From Pyrodictiaceae archaeon (GTDB lineage: Archaea > Thermoproteota > Thermoprotei_A > Sulfolobales > WANQ01), in the NCBI GenBank assembly GCA_015521735.1, contig WANQ01000043.1, positions 59,187 to 123,186 on the forward strand: a stretch of DNA of 64,000 nt, written 5' to 3'. The notes under the pieces were generated by a model that was not told where the DNA came from, did not search any database, and was given only the letters and a program-made list of their open reading frames with translations. Shown piece after piece: positions 8,389 through 18,581 of this stretch; within the stretch, counting starts at the first letter, position 1; each line of letters starts with the position of its first letter. The translations under genes and the position numbers were made by a program.

Positions 8389-8925
8389 GTGGCTAAAACA
8401 CTTGTACTAAGCAATCTCTGGTATCCTTGGCCTGGAGCAAGTATGATGTTATCCATAGTATTCCGTAGAGAAGAACCAGAAACCATAGTCTTAAATGGCG
8501 ATACAACATACTGTAGACGTGACCAAGAATGCCCCCATGTACTTGATGCTCTAGAAACCATTAGAGCTGCTGCACCCTGGGCTGACATAGTATACATTCC
8601 AGGAGACATAGATATCCATGCACCTAAATGCATTAAGCAAAACCCAGTATTCCGTAGAGAAGTAACAGTAGCTGAAACATATATTGTCGAGTCAATAGAA
8701 GCAAAATACTATATAACACACGGACACCAAGCAAGAGAAGACGAGCTTAGAAGAAAACTAAAACTAGGCCCATGGGACTGGCTAGTCCTAGGACATAGTG
8801 GTAGACTTGAAGAAAACCCCTTAACAAGAATAATACATGTAGGTGGACTAGGATTATACACACCACCAGCACTACAGGGATACCTAGTAATAGAGGATAA
8901 AGGACATAAACTCAAAAAACTATAA
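8389..8925 (+). CDS. Metallophosphoesterase-like protein with divergent motifs
   Basis: LNGDTTY, IPGDIDIH, THGHQ, LGHSGR resemble the GD/GNHD/GH/GHTH blocks; first DxH block reads LSNLW. Confidence 0.6.
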   Translation: MAKTLVLSNLWYPWPGASMMLSIVFRREEPETIVLNGDTTYCRRDQECPHVLDALETIRAAAPWADIVYIPGDIDIHAPKCIKQNPVFRREVTVAETYIVESIEAKYYITHGHQAREDELRRKLKLGPWDWLVLGHSGRLEENPLTRIIHVGGLGLYTPPALQGYLVIEDKGHKLKKL

Positions 8926-8936
8926 AGTACACCATA

Positions 8937-8999
8937 GGGGGATGACCGGAAAAAGCGTCAGAACAAAATAGATGAAGTATTCACGGACCGGGGGACCCC
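8937..8999. ncRNA. Candidate GC-rich structured element between convergent genes
   Basis: GGGGATGACCGG ... CCGGGGGACCCC can form a long-range stem with an internal loop; unusually GC-rich for this intergenic context. Confidence 0.3.
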
Positions 9000-9019
9000 T
9001 TCCTCGTAACGTGAAGATA

Positions 9020-9496
9020 CTACTCTTTCTCTTCTTTTCTCAATGTAACTATTAATACTAGTATTAAGCCTATAATCAATAATGCTAATCCCACTATTGT
9101 CTTAGAGAACATAGTTGTATAATACCATAGAAACGATATTACTTCAATTATGTTTGGCCATAGACTCGATAAAAGTATTGTAGCACCTATTATCATTAAT
9201 AATGCTCCAAGAACTAAAATGGCGTTTCTCATAATCTCTTCCCTTTTCATACCCTTCTTTACTTCTTCTACAACGCGTTTTGCTTCCTCATGTAATTCCT
9301 TTTTGGTACAAGGTTCTTTAGGCATTATTATACATGCTATTATGTAAGCTGTTAATACTGCACCAGGATTAATTGCAAATAATGCTACTGCTGCAAGTCT
9401 TACAAGTACGGGGTCTATGTTGAAGTATTCTGCTATACCACCACATACCCCACAAAAAACCTTATAATTTTCACTTCGACACAACATTTTCTTCAA
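9020..9496 (-). CDS. PspC domain membrane protein
   Basis: MLCRSENYKVFCGVCGGIAEYFNIDPVLVRLAAV signature. Confidence 0.9.
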   Translation of the reverse strand: MKKMLCRSENYKVFCGVCGGIAEYFNIDPVLVRLAAVALFAINPGAVLTAYIIACIIMPKEPCTKKELHEEAKRVVEEVKKGMKREEIMRNAILVLGALLMIIGATILLSSLWPNIIEVISFLWYYTTMFSKTIVGLALLIIGLILVLIVTLRKEEKE

Positions 9497-9619
9497 AGAC
9501 CATTAAACCTCTGTGGACTCAATCGTGGCCGTGTTCTATCTAGGCATTACATGGTTAAAAATAGTATTACTTACAAAAACGTTTTAGCTAACATACCACT
9601 GTATTATTCGAGAGGGTCT

Positions 9620-10525
9620 TTACTCTCTCTTGTAGGGTCTACCTACGTGTGCTGGTGGTCTTGACCTACCTATTAGTCCTGCTACTACTGCTATTGTTGC
9701 TATATAGGGTATTGTATTCATGAGTGTTACAGGTATTATTGCTTTTATTGCTGCCATGTTCTTTATCCACTCTGCTAGTGTCCAGAAGAATCCGAATAAT
9801 GCTCCTCCACCTAGAGCTAGTATTGGGTTCCAGTTAGCAAAGTTTACTAGAGCTAACGCTATGAATCCACGCCCTGCTGGTAACTCCTTAGTTATTGCTG
9901 CAAGCCAGTCTATGCTTAGAAATGCTCCCGCTAAACCTGCTAAAGCTGCACCGTAAACTGCTGATAATAATTGAGTTAACTCAACGTTAACTCCGACAAC
10001 ATCTGCTGCTTCAGGGTTTTCTCCTACAGCTCTTATCTTTAAGCCTATACTGGTCTTGTATAAGAGATAGTATGTTCCTATGGTTATCAATATCATTACT
10101 ATGAATAATGGGCTTATCTCTATGCCTGGTATAATTGGGACTTTTGCTTCTAGTGGTGGTGTATAGTATCCTCTTACACCCCATACAGCTTCAATACCAA
10201 ATGCCACTGTTCCTAATGCAAACAAGTTAATTCCCAGGCCACTAATAATGTGGTCTCCTTTAAGGTAAGCTGTTATGTATCCATGGATTAAGCCTATTAG
10301 TGCACCCATACCTATTCCTGCTAATACTCCAATCCATGGATTCATAGCCATTTCAGCAAATACTACTGCCATGAACCCTGATAAGAGCATTATTCCCTCT
10401 AATCCTATATTGACTATGCCTGCTCTCTCAGCTACAATCTCACCTACAGCTGCTAGGATGAGAGGTGTCATTGCATAACTTGTTCCACGTAGAATATCAA
10501 GTATCATAACTAATTCTTCTGTCAT
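9620..10525 (-). CDS. BMP-type nucleoside ABC transporter permease
   Basis: GIVNIGLEGIMLLSGF...GENPEAADVVGVNV permease signatures. Confidence 0.88.
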   Translation of the reverse strand: MTEELVMILDILRGTSYAMTPLILAAVGEIVAERAGIVNIGLEGIMLLSGFMAVVFAEMAMNPWIGVLAGIGMGALIGLIHGYITAYLKGDHIISGLGINLFALGTVAFGIEAVWGVRGYYTPPLEAKVPIIPGIEISPLFIVMILITIGTYYLLYKTSIGLKIRAVGENPEAADVVGVNVELTQLLSAVYGAALAGLAGAFLSIDWLAAITKELPAGRGFIALALVNFANWNPILALGGGALFGFFWTLAEWIKNMAAIKAIIPVTLMNTIPYIATIAVVAGLIGRSRPPAHVGRPYKRE

Positions 10526-11628
10526 AGCTCAACACCTCTTCTCCTAATCATTCTTCTACGAATAAGTCTAATTAAACCAGGCATGGCCAGAGCCCAAACA
10601 ATTATGCCTTGAACAGCTTTAACCATTTCTAATGGTACTCCTGCAGTTGTTTGCATACCACGTGATCCAGCTGATAATGCTCCAATAAATATTGCTGCTG
10701 GTATTATCCCTAATGGATGATTTGCACCTATAAGTGATACAGCTATTCCATCAAAACCGTAGCCAAAGAGATTCGATAAACCTGTAGTTATGGCGTAACT
10801 TGGTGGTCTACCAGTTATCTCGCTTACACCTGCAAGTCCTGCAGCAATACCTCCTATAATGAATGCCCATAGCATTGTCTTCTTAGGATTAATACCTCCA
10901 TACCTAGCTGCTGTGGGGTTAAGTCCTGTTGCTCTTATCTCGTATCCTAGCACCATATGCCATAGCAGATAGTATACTATAAATACTGTTATTATAGCTA
11001 TAATGAAGGATACTGAAAGCTCTGTACCCCTTATTAGTAATGGTAGTCTTCCTGGAGGAGGCATGCTAATGGTTTTTGAAGCATCTATAGGGTTAGGATA
11101 AACGTATACTCTAGCGTATTCTACTATCCAGAATGCAATCCAGTTCAACATTATAGTTGATACAACCTCGTTAACGCCTCTCAAAACCTTTAGTAGACCT
11201 GCTATTAGACCCCATGCTGCAGCTAATAGTGATCCTACGATAAATGCTAATGGGAGATACAATGGTCCTGGTAGAGTCCATGATGCTACTATTACTGCTC
11301 CAAGTGCTCCCATGTACATTTGTCCTTCAGCACCAATGTTGAAGAGACCTGCTCTTACACCTATAGCAAATGTTAGCGCTGTAAGCATTACTGGTGTTGC
11401 AAAGCTAAGCGTCATAGCGATATAGTATGGGTCTGTGAGACTAAGTGATGTTTCAAACATTGCAGCATAAGCTTTTATGGGGTCAAAACCCCCCATATAC
11501 ATCATGAGTCCTGCTATGACGAAGCCTACTATAATAGCAAATATTATTTCAACTAACTTTTCAAGAGTACCCTTAAGGAGTACGAGTTTTCCTTTTAAAC
11601 TACTTAAGCTACCCATGTAGATCACCAC
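10522..11628 (-). CDS. BMP-type nucleoside ABC transporter permease
   Basis: AGLFNIGAEGQMYMGALGAV; GLNPTAARYGGIN; overlaps preceding permease gene. Confidence 0.88.
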   Translation of the reverse strand: MVIYMGSLSSLKGKLVLLKGTLEKLVEIIFAIIVGFVIAGLMMYMGGFDPIKAYAAMFETSLSLTDPYYIAMTLSFATPVMLTALTFAIGVRAGLFNIGAEGQMYMGALGAVIVASWTLPGPLYLPLAFIVGSLLAAAWGLIAGLLKVLRGVNEVVSTIMLNWIAFWIVEYARVYVYPNPIDASKTISMPPPGRLPLLIRGTELSVSFIIAIITVFIVYYLLWHMVLGYEIRATGLNPTAARYGGINPKKTMLWAFIIGGIAAGLAGVSEITGRPPSYAITTGLSNLFGYGFDGIAVSLIGANHPLGIIPAAIFIGALSAGSRGMQTTAGVPLEMVKAVQGIIVWALAMPGLIRLIRRRMIRRRGVEL

Positions 11629-11640
11629 GTACGAGTTTTC

Positions 11641-13209
11641 TTAAGAGGCTTCAAGCACTTTACGATTTGAAGAAGTATTCTTTAATTGATCCATGTGGTA
11701 GCCTCCCATCATTAATCCTATTTGCTCTTCTGTTAGTTCTTCGGGTTTGGCTATGCCCATGAATTCTCCTTCATACATTATTGCTACTCTATCACTTAGC
11801 TGTAATACCTCATCTAGGTCAGCTGAAACTAGTAGTACTGCTTTACCTTCATCTCTCATCTTTATCAGTATTTTACGTATATATTCAGTAGCTGCCACAT
11901 CTAATCCACGTGTTGGTTGTGCAGCAACTATTACTACTGGTGTCTTGCTAAGTTCTCTTCCAACTACTAGTTTCTGCTGGTTACCTCCACTAAGACTTCT
12001 TGCTGGTGCACGTACTCCTGGTGCTACTATTTCGAATCGCTCAATAATTTTCTTTGCATGTACGTTAATGTTTTTCCACTTCATGTTTAATAACTTGCCT
12101 ATGAATTTTTTCAATCTATGTATACCGAGTACACTGTTCTCGGCAACAGTCATGTCTAGTACAAGGCCTAGCTTCTGCCTATCTTCTGGTATGTGGCTTA
12201 AACCCATGCGGTATAGTTCTGATGGAGGCTTATTGGTTACATCCCTACCCATTAATATAACCTGGCCTTTCTCAACTCTTCTTAGCCCGGTTATTGCTTC
12301 AACTAACTCTGATTGACCATTACCCTCAACTCCTGCAATACCAAATATTTCTCCAGAATATACTGCAAACGATACGCCTTTAACAGCCCATCCTCCTAGA
12401 TCACTTCTAACCCATAGATCCTTAACTACTAGTACTGGTTCACCTGGACGTGCAGGTTTTTTCTCAATCCTAAACACTACTTCCCTACCAACCATCATCT
12501 TAGCAAGCATTTCAGGAGTTGCTTTACTAGTTTCTACTACTCCTACAACCCTTCCTCTACGGAGAACTGTAACTCTATCGGTAACCTCTAATACTTCTCT
12601 AAGCTTATGTGTTATGAATATGATAGTCTTACCTTGCTTTTTCAAATTCCTTAAGGTTTCAAAGAGTTCTTTTGTTTCAATTGGTGTAAGATTAGTTGTA
12701 GGCTCATCAAGTATTAGTATATCGACGTTTCTGTAAAGCATTTTAAGTATCTCTATTCTCTGTCTTACACCAAATGGTAAGTCCTCAACTTTAGCATCTA
12801 AGGGGATTTTTAGACCAGTAGTCTCCATCAACTCTTCTATTTTCTTACGATCAATTACCTTACCTGGTAGCCCTAATATGATATTCTCGTAGGCTGTAAA
12901 TGCTGGTACTAGTGCTAGGTGTTGGTGAACCATTCCAATACCGTGTTTTAATGCTTCACTAGCACTCTTAAAATGCACTTTTCTTCCACGGATATAGATT
13001 TCACCAGAAGTTGGTCTAAGCAATCCTGACAGTATTTTCATTAACGTTGTTTTACCTGCACCATTTTCTCCTAGAAGCCCATGTATTTCTCCTTTCTTTA
13101 CCTCAAAGTCTACTCCACGTAGTGCAACTGTTCCATCGGGGTATACTTTGACTATATCCTTCATGTACACTATTGTATCATTTCGTGGCAAGGAACTACG
13201 CCCCAACAA
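11641..13209 (-). CDS. ABC transporter ATPase with two nucleotide-binding domains (nucleoside/sugar type)
   Basis: GLLGENGAGKTTLMKIL, LILDEPTTNLTP, second half LSGGNQQKLVVGRELSKTP. Confidence 0.9.
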   Translation of the reverse strand: MLGRSSLPRNDTIVYMKDIVKVYPDGTVALRGVDFEVKKGEIHGLLGENGAGKTTLMKILSGLLRPTSGEIYIRGRKVHFKSASEALKHGIGMVHQHLALVPAFTAYENIILGLPGKVIDRKKIEELMETTGLKIPLDAKVEDLPFGVRQRIEILKMLYRNVDILILDEPTTNLTPIETKELFETLRNLKKQGKTIIFITHKLREVLEVTDRVTVLRRGRVVGVVETSKATPEMLAKMMVGREVVFRIEKKPARPGEPVLVVKDLWVRSDLGGWAVKGVSFAVYSGEIFGIAGVEGNGQSELVEAITGLRRVEKGQVILMGRDVTNKPPSELYRMGLSHIPEDRQKLGLVLDMTVAENSVLGIHRLKKFIGKLLNMKWKNINVHAKKIIERFEIVAPGVRAPARSLSGGNQQKLVVGRELSKTPVVIVAAQPTRGLDVAATEYIRKILIKMRDEGKAVLLVSADLDEVLQLSDRVAIMYEGEFMGIAKPEELTEEQIGLMMGGYHMDQLKNTSSNRKVLEAS

Positions 13210-13320
13210 TAATGTGATAGAATGTTACTTCCAGCCCTGACTCAGTGTGTGATAGAAGGGGGTAGTTTGGGATAAAAAACTAGTGGTTTAAACAAGTATA
13301 TTCTATTGTCAATGCTTGAG

Positions 13321-14751
13321 TTAGCCTGCTGGTACTCCTAGTTTCTCACGTATTTGCTTAATCTCGTTAGCATCTAATGGTATCATCTTCTCAATATCAG
13401 AGAACTTTAAGCCCCATACAGCTACGTCTGGAGTAGTCTTTAGCTTTTCTGCTAGTTTGTCAACCTCCTCCCATATCCATGCTGGTATACTCTCTCTCAT
13501 CTTCTTAACCTTCTCTATTATCTCGGTCTTGTTTACCTTTCTACCTGCTTGCTCTGCTATTGCTAGGAATGTTTCTAGGTCTTCTAGCTTACTTATACCT
13601 ACACCTCCCTCCTTGAGGCCTAGTTCTAGTACACCACCATACTTGTCTAGTTTACCTGCATAGTAGTCTAGTGCCCTCTGAACAGCTGTATACACACCTA
13701 CGTCTACGCGCTTCATCATGCTAGCGATTATGAATCCTGGCTTAATCCAGTCCTGGTCACTGTCAACACCGATCGCGAACGGTGGTCCCATGTCTCTACC
13801 CTGTGCTTTACCAGCCTCTTCTACTGCTTCGAATATTCCTAAACCAGTAGCGCCAGCAACGTTGTATACTATACATGCTCCTTGTGCTAGCTGTGCTTCA
13901 GTTGCAGTCTTACCTCTTGCTGGATCATTAAATGCTCCAGTATATGTCCAGAGCACGTTTAGCGGCTTAATTTCTTTACCTGTGTACTCCTTGTATATTT
14001 CTTCACCGTATCTTATACCCCAATAGTATCCTGCTTCGAACTTGTATAGTACTGGTATCTCCATTCCTAGGACTACTCCTACTGCTGAGCAGTTGAAGTA
14101 GTGGGCTACCATTCCAGCTAGTGCTCCAACTAGAGCACTACCCTCATGCTCCTTGAACAGTACGCTTAGAACGTTAGGCTTGTCTGGTATGTATCCGTCA
14201 ATTATAGCGAATAATTGGTCGGGGTATTCGTCTGCTACTTGTTTTACTGCATCTGTCATTAGGAATCCTACTGCTACTATTACTAGGTATTCACCTGTTC
14301 TAGCAAGGCTTCTTAGGTTTGGTAAGTAGTCTGCTTCAGTCTTGCTCTGTACTTCTACTAGCTCTAAGCCAAAGTCCTTTGCTGCTCTACTACCACCTAG
14401 GTATGCCATGTCATTGAAGCTTAGGTCTCCTCTACCACCTATGTCGTATACTACTGCTATCTTCTTTCTAGGCGGCTTATAGGTTGGTGTAGGTGATGGG
14501 CTAGGTGTTGTAGTAGGACTCGGTGAGGGAGTAGTGGTGGGTGAAGGCGTGGTTGTTGGTGTTGGAGATGCTGCAACAGTTGTTGTGACTGTGACTGTGC
14601 TTGTGACAGTCTGTGTTACTGTTTGTGTTATTGTTGTTGGTGCTCCAGCCATTGTTCCAGCATAATATGCTGCTATACCGACAACTATTATTAACACGAT
14701 GAATATGGCTGCTAGAGCTGAAGTTGATATAGCCTTATATAGTTTTCTCAT
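13321..14751 (-). CDS. BMP family substrate-binding protein with N-terminal membrane anchor and Pro/Thr/Ser linker
   Basis: KIAVVYDIGGRGDLSFNDMAYLGG; linker SPTPTTTPSPTTTPSPSPTTTPSPSPTP. Confidence 0.9.
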   Translation of the reverse strand: MRKLYKAISTSALAAIFIVLIIVVGIAAYYAGTMAGAPTTITQTVTQTVTSTVTVTTTVAASPTPTTTPSPTTTPSPSPTTTPSPSPTPTYKPPRKKIAVVYDIGGRGDLSFNDMAYLGGSRAAKDFGLELVEVQSKTEADYLPNLRSLARTGEYLVIVAVGFLMTDAVKQVADEYPDQLFAIIDGYIPDKPNVLSVLFKEHEGSALVGALAGMVAHYFNCSAVGVVLGMEIPVLYKFEAGYYWGIRYGEEIYKEYTGKEIKPLNVLWTYTGAFNDPARGKTATEAQLAQGACIVYNVAGATGLGIFEAVEEAGKAQGRDMGPPFAIGVDSDQDWIKPGFIIASMMKRVDVGVYTAVQRALDYYAGKLDKYGGVLELGLKEGGVGISKLEDLETFLAIAEQAGRKVNKTEIIEKVKKMRESIPAWIWEEVDKLAEKLKTTPDVAVWGLKFSDIEKMIPLDANEIKQIREKLGVPAG

Positions 14752-14956
14752 ATAGAATCAACCCCGTTTTAAACCATGCTGTAGTTGTAGGCTACTGTCA
14801 GGTCTAGTATAGTGTAGGTGAGGGAATTAAAGCTAACTTTTAATAGATGCTAAATTAACAACAATGCGACTTATACAGGTAAACTCTACCTAGTAATACT
14901 TGCTTTAACCCATTATACACTATCTAGGAGTATTTTGTTATGTAGGGTAAGACAAG

Positions 14957-15919
14957 CTATCTTAGATGTTCTACGTCGCCAGCATAGACTAATATTCTTG
15001 TACCATTAGTTAGTTTTACTACTAGTGATCCATCATCTGCTATGTCTTCAGCTAAACCTTCAATTGTTCTACCATCTATTAAGTGTACTCTAACTCTGCT
15101 ACCTATAGTTGTAGAGTATTTTCTCCATAAACTTGTTATTCTATCGTATTGTTCCTCAACTAATGCCTTATAGTTTTCGTTGAATCTGTAGAGTATTGAT
15201 CTAAGTAGTGGTATTCGTGGGAGCTTTCTACCAGTTATGTTTGCTAGAGTAGTAGCCTTGTCTTTAAGCCAGCTAGGTAGGTCATTGTTTACGTTTAATC
15301 CTATGCCTAATAGGATGTAGTCCACTATGTCTGCTTCTACTCTACCTTCAACTAGAATACCTGCAAGCTTTAAGTCATTGTATAATACGTCGTTAGGCCA
15401 TTTAAGCATTGTTTTAACTCCTAGAAACCCTTCTATACCTTCTACAATAGATGCTCCTGCAACGAGGCTTAGTAGTTGTAGATACCTTATTTTCCTTGGC
15501 CTAAGAATTATTGTAAACCATAGTCCTCCTTTGGATGCAATCCATTCTCTACCCATTCTCCCCCTACCCTTACTCATTTCCTCTGCTAGTACTATTGTTC
15601 CTTCAGGCACGCCTTGCCTAGCTAGAGCTTCTGCTATATCTTGTGTAGAAGCACATTTCTCTACGTAGTGTACTCTAAATTTCAGTGGTCCAGGGATATC
15701 TCTTACATATCTATCAGCTAGTGATAGGTCATCTGATACAAGTAACCTATACCCACGTCTTGGATGAGTTTCAATAACGTATCCTAGGAGTTTAAGCTCC
15801 TCTACTAGTCTGTGGACCATTGCCCTAGATAATCCTAGTCTACGTGCTATTACTGGCCCAGGAACATAGTCTTTGGTACTAGAGAGTATGTTTAGAATCT
15901 CCCTTAGCCTTTGATCCAA
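14957..15919 (-). CDS. birA: Biotin--protein ligase with N-terminal HTH
   Basis: EEMSKGRGRMGREWIASKGGLWFTIILRP; LKWPNDVLYNDLKLAGILVE. Confidence 0.92.
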   Translation of the reverse strand: MDQRLREILNILSSTKDYVPGPVIARRLGLSRAMVHRLVEELKLLGYVIETHPRRGYRLLVSDDLSLADRYVRDIPGPLKFRVHYVEKCASTQDIAEALARQGVPEGTIVLAEEMSKGRGRMGREWIASKGGLWFTIILRPRKIRYLQLLSLVAGASIVEGIEGFLGVKTMLKWPNDVLYNDLKLAGILVEGRVEADIVDYILLGIGLNVNNDLPSWLKDKATTLANITGRKLPRIPLLRSILYRFNENYKALVEEQYDRITSLWRKYSTTIGSRVRVHLIDGRTIEGLAEDIADDGSLVVKLTNGTRILVYAGDVEHLR

Positions 15920-16559
15920 GTGTCTCCTTACCCATCCCCTTATACCTGGTATTGCGTGTAATTAAGTATTTACGAGTGTAAAAGTATTCTATGAACGATA
16001 GTGTTGATGTTAGAGCTAAATACGTAGTTGCAGTTAGGGTTGCAGTCAGCCTCTTAATGAAGCCTGCTCTTCTAAGGTTAACACTGTAGACTTCTAGAAT
16101 CCTAGTATAGTCAATGTATAATGTATATGCTAATCTAAAAACCAGTGCAAGAGCTAGTGCTAGGTTGGGTGACTTACTTGAAATAACTGCTATGAGGTGT
16201 AAGGGGTCTATTAAAGCTATTGTAGTAGAAGACAATAATACCAATACCATGAGTCTTAAAGAGCTAATAGTAGTGAACTCAAGGTCTATGAATCCCATGA
16301 TATACTGGAATGTTGTTGATAGTAGCATGAATGGTACTAGTAGTACTAGTAATGCCTTTGATACCTTAAACAATACCTTGAGTCCACGTAGCTTCAATAA
16401 AACTACTAGTAATACTGCTACATACAGTAGCAACCATATAGGCTTAACCATGAACACGGTAAGCGATAGGATAGTAGTAGACACTATAACTATGATAGGA
16501 TTAATTCTCCTATGGATTCCAGGTATGAATAACTCGAATATCTCAGCTAGTAGCTTCAA
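15879..16559 (-). CDS. Energy-coupling factor (ECF) transmembrane protein EcfT/CbiQ-like
   Basis: Hydrophobic protein between ECF ATPase and BirA; EVYSVNLRRAGF coupling-helix-like motif; overlaps birA by 41 bp. Confidence 0.75.
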   Translation of the reverse strand: MKLLAEIFELFIPGIHRRINPIIVIVSTTILSLTVFMVKPIWLLLYVAVLLVVLLKLRGLKVLFKVSKALLVLLVPFMLLSTTFQYIMGFIDLEFTTISSLRLMVLVLLSSTTIALIDPLHLIAVISSKSPNLALALALVFRLAYTLYIDYTRILEVYSVNLRRAGFIKRLTATLTATTYLALTSTLSFIEYFYTRKYLITRNTRYKGMGKETLGSKAKGDSKHTL

Positions 16560-17796
16560 TTATTTTACGCCCTCTTATCTCATATACTTTATCAGCTACT
16601 CTAGAAAACAATTTGCTATGGCTGAATACTAGTACACTACGCTTGCCCGTATAGAGCAGTGTATTAACTAGTCTTAGCGACTCATAGTCATCTAAGCCTA
16701 TTAGTGGTTCATCTAGAATTATTATGTCTGCTCCACTAGCCATTGCTAAAGCTATACTTAGTAGTCTTGCTTCTCCAATACTTAGCGTATACGTATGCTT
16801 TTCCAAGATCTCCTCAATGCCTATGGTTTCCACTATTTGTTCTAAGCTAAGTCTTCTATCACCAATAGCATGGTAGAATCTTAGTTCTTCTCTAACAGTT
16901 CTATGAGAAAACCAGTAGATAGGTGATTGTGGTATGTAGAACAATCTACCATTTATCTTAACCTCTCCCTTCAACGGCTTTAGTATTCCAGCAATGGTTT
17001 TTGCTAGAGTTGTTTTACCTACACCGTTTCGCCCATAAACTAGGACTACTTCACCTTCCTTTACCGTTAAGTTTACGTTGTCTAGTAATGGTCTACTGTA
17101 GCCTACGGAAACATCTACTACTTCTAATAATACCTTATTACCGCTACGTCTAGGTACATGGGGTTGTCTAGGTGTTTGCACGGAATTCCTATGACTAGGC
17201 ATGTATATGGTATAGTCTGTATAACTTTCCAGTAACTTTACTCTATGGTCAACTAACAGTATTGTCAGTTTCTGGATCCTTGCAAGTCTTCTAGCATGTT
17301 TCATGAAGTTTTCTAGGCTTTCACTATCTAGGTGGGATGTAGGTTCATCTAAGAGTAGTACTTTAACGTTACCATTTAGCGCCATAGTTGATATAAACTT
17401 GTAGAGCTGACCTAATGATAACTGATCTACTCTTACATTAAGGTCGCCGATAAACCTTGGGGGATAGGAATTTATGGGTGATACTAGGTTTTGTTCACTT
17501 ATAATCCATGGGCTAATGTTGTAGGCTATAGGGTCTTGTGGTACATACGCAATAAGTCCTTTCTCAACTGCTTGTCGTGGCTCTAGGCCTAGTACTCGGA
17601 TAACGCCTTCTACATTATACTTACTATACAGGTATGGGATTATGCCAGCAATTACCTTAAGTAGTGTTGTTTTACCCGAACCTGTTGGACCTGTAATTAG
17701 GACTATTTCCCCCTTGTTTACGTTGAGGTTGAAGTTGTTGATTATGGTGTAGCCGTTGATTTCTACTACTAGATTTCTCACCTCTACTGCCTTCAC
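16543..17796 (-). CDS. ECF transporter ATPase (fused dual NBD)
   Basis: Two Walker A motifs (GPTGSGKTTLLK, GRNGVGKTTLAK) and two LLLDEPTSHLD / IILDEPLIGLD blocks. Confidence 0.9.
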   Translation of the reverse strand: MKAVEVRNLVVEINGYTIINNFNLNVNKGEIVLITGPTGSGKTTLLKVIAGIIPYLYSKYNVEGVIRVLGLEPRQAVEKGLIAYVPQDPIAYNISPWIISEQNLVSPINSYPPRFIGDLNVRVDQLSLGQLYKFISTMALNGNVKVLLLDEPTSHLDSESLENFMKHARRLARIQKLTILLVDHRVKLLESYTDYTIYMPSHRNSVQTPRQPHVPRRSGNKVLLEVVDVSVGYSRPLLDNVNLTVKEGEVVLVYGRNGVGKTTLAKTIAGILKPLKGEVKINGRLFYIPQSPIYWFSHRTVREELRFYHAIGDRRLSLEQIVETIGIEEILEKHTYTLSIGEARLLSIALAMASGADIIILDEPLIGLDDYESLRLVNTLLYTGKRSVLVFSHSKLFSRVADKVYEIRGRKIIEATS

Positions 17797-18428
17797 TTTA
17801 TACGTACACCTCTTGCTTCTAAAAGTCTGGCTATAGTTCTAGCACTATGTATTGCTAGTAAGTGGTCCATGAGCAAGTCCTGGGGTAGGAATATGAGTAT
17901 TGAAGCGATAAGTAATAGTATGAATCTGTTACTTATTCCTCCAGCAACTGTTAGAGCCCATTCGTAGAGCTTAGTACCTGGTAGAGCGTAGTATGAGAAT
18001 ACTATGAAGCCTAGTATGTAGGTTGGTGTAAAGGCGATGAGGGTTAAGGCTAAGAGTACTACTACGTTTCTTAGCCTTAGACTACTTAGCTTTACACTAC
18101 GTGTTTTAAGGTATAGCCTACTTAGAATAGAGGTTAGGTAAGCTGATAATGGAAAACCCCATAGGTATCCAGCAGTATATCCCAAGAGAACGCCTATACC
18201 TCCAGTAAGGTTTGATGCGAAGGGTAGTCCTAGGGCTATTAATGCAAGGTATAGTGTTTGGCTTAGCAGAGCATATCTTGGCGGAAGAAGTAAGCCTGAT
18301 AGAACTACTGCATAGTTCTGCATAGTATATGGTATTGGGCCTAAGTAGAATCTTAGCTGTGCACTAATAGCTGTTAAACCAGCCATAAACGATGCTAGTC
18401 CAGTATACATTAACTTGTTTTCATTCAA
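17793..18428 (-). CDS. bioY: Biotin ECF transporter substrate-specificity protein BioY
   Basis: GPIPYTMQNYAVVLSGLLLPPRYALLSQTLYLALIALGLPFASNLTGGIGVLLGYTAGYLWGFP. Confidence 0.92.
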   Translation of the reverse strand: MNENKLMYTGLASFMAGLTAISAQLRFYLGPIPYTMQNYAVVLSGLLLPPRYALLSQTLYLALIALGLPFASNLTGGIGVLLGYTAGYLWGFPLSAYLTSILSRLYLKTRSVKLSSLRLRNVVVLLALTLIAFTPTYILGFIVFSYYALPGTKLYEWALTVAGGISNRFILLLIASILIFLPQDLLMDHLLAIHSARTIARLLEARGVRIK

Positions 18429-18581
18429 TCTAGGCCCTAAAACAGTTTAATTAAACCCAGTATAAGAATCTTAATATCCATATTAAACTATTTCTTGAAG
18501 AATCGTAACCGTGGTAGAGCCTTACTCACTACTATTATTTTAGTGTCATGTATTTCAGTGCTGAATAATTGTTTTACTACT

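Noticed and set aside
14470-14600. Simple-sequence run encoding repeated SPTPTTTP, considered as a tandem-repeat element
   Set aside because: Explained as the Pro/Thr/Ser linker of the BMP-family binding protein.
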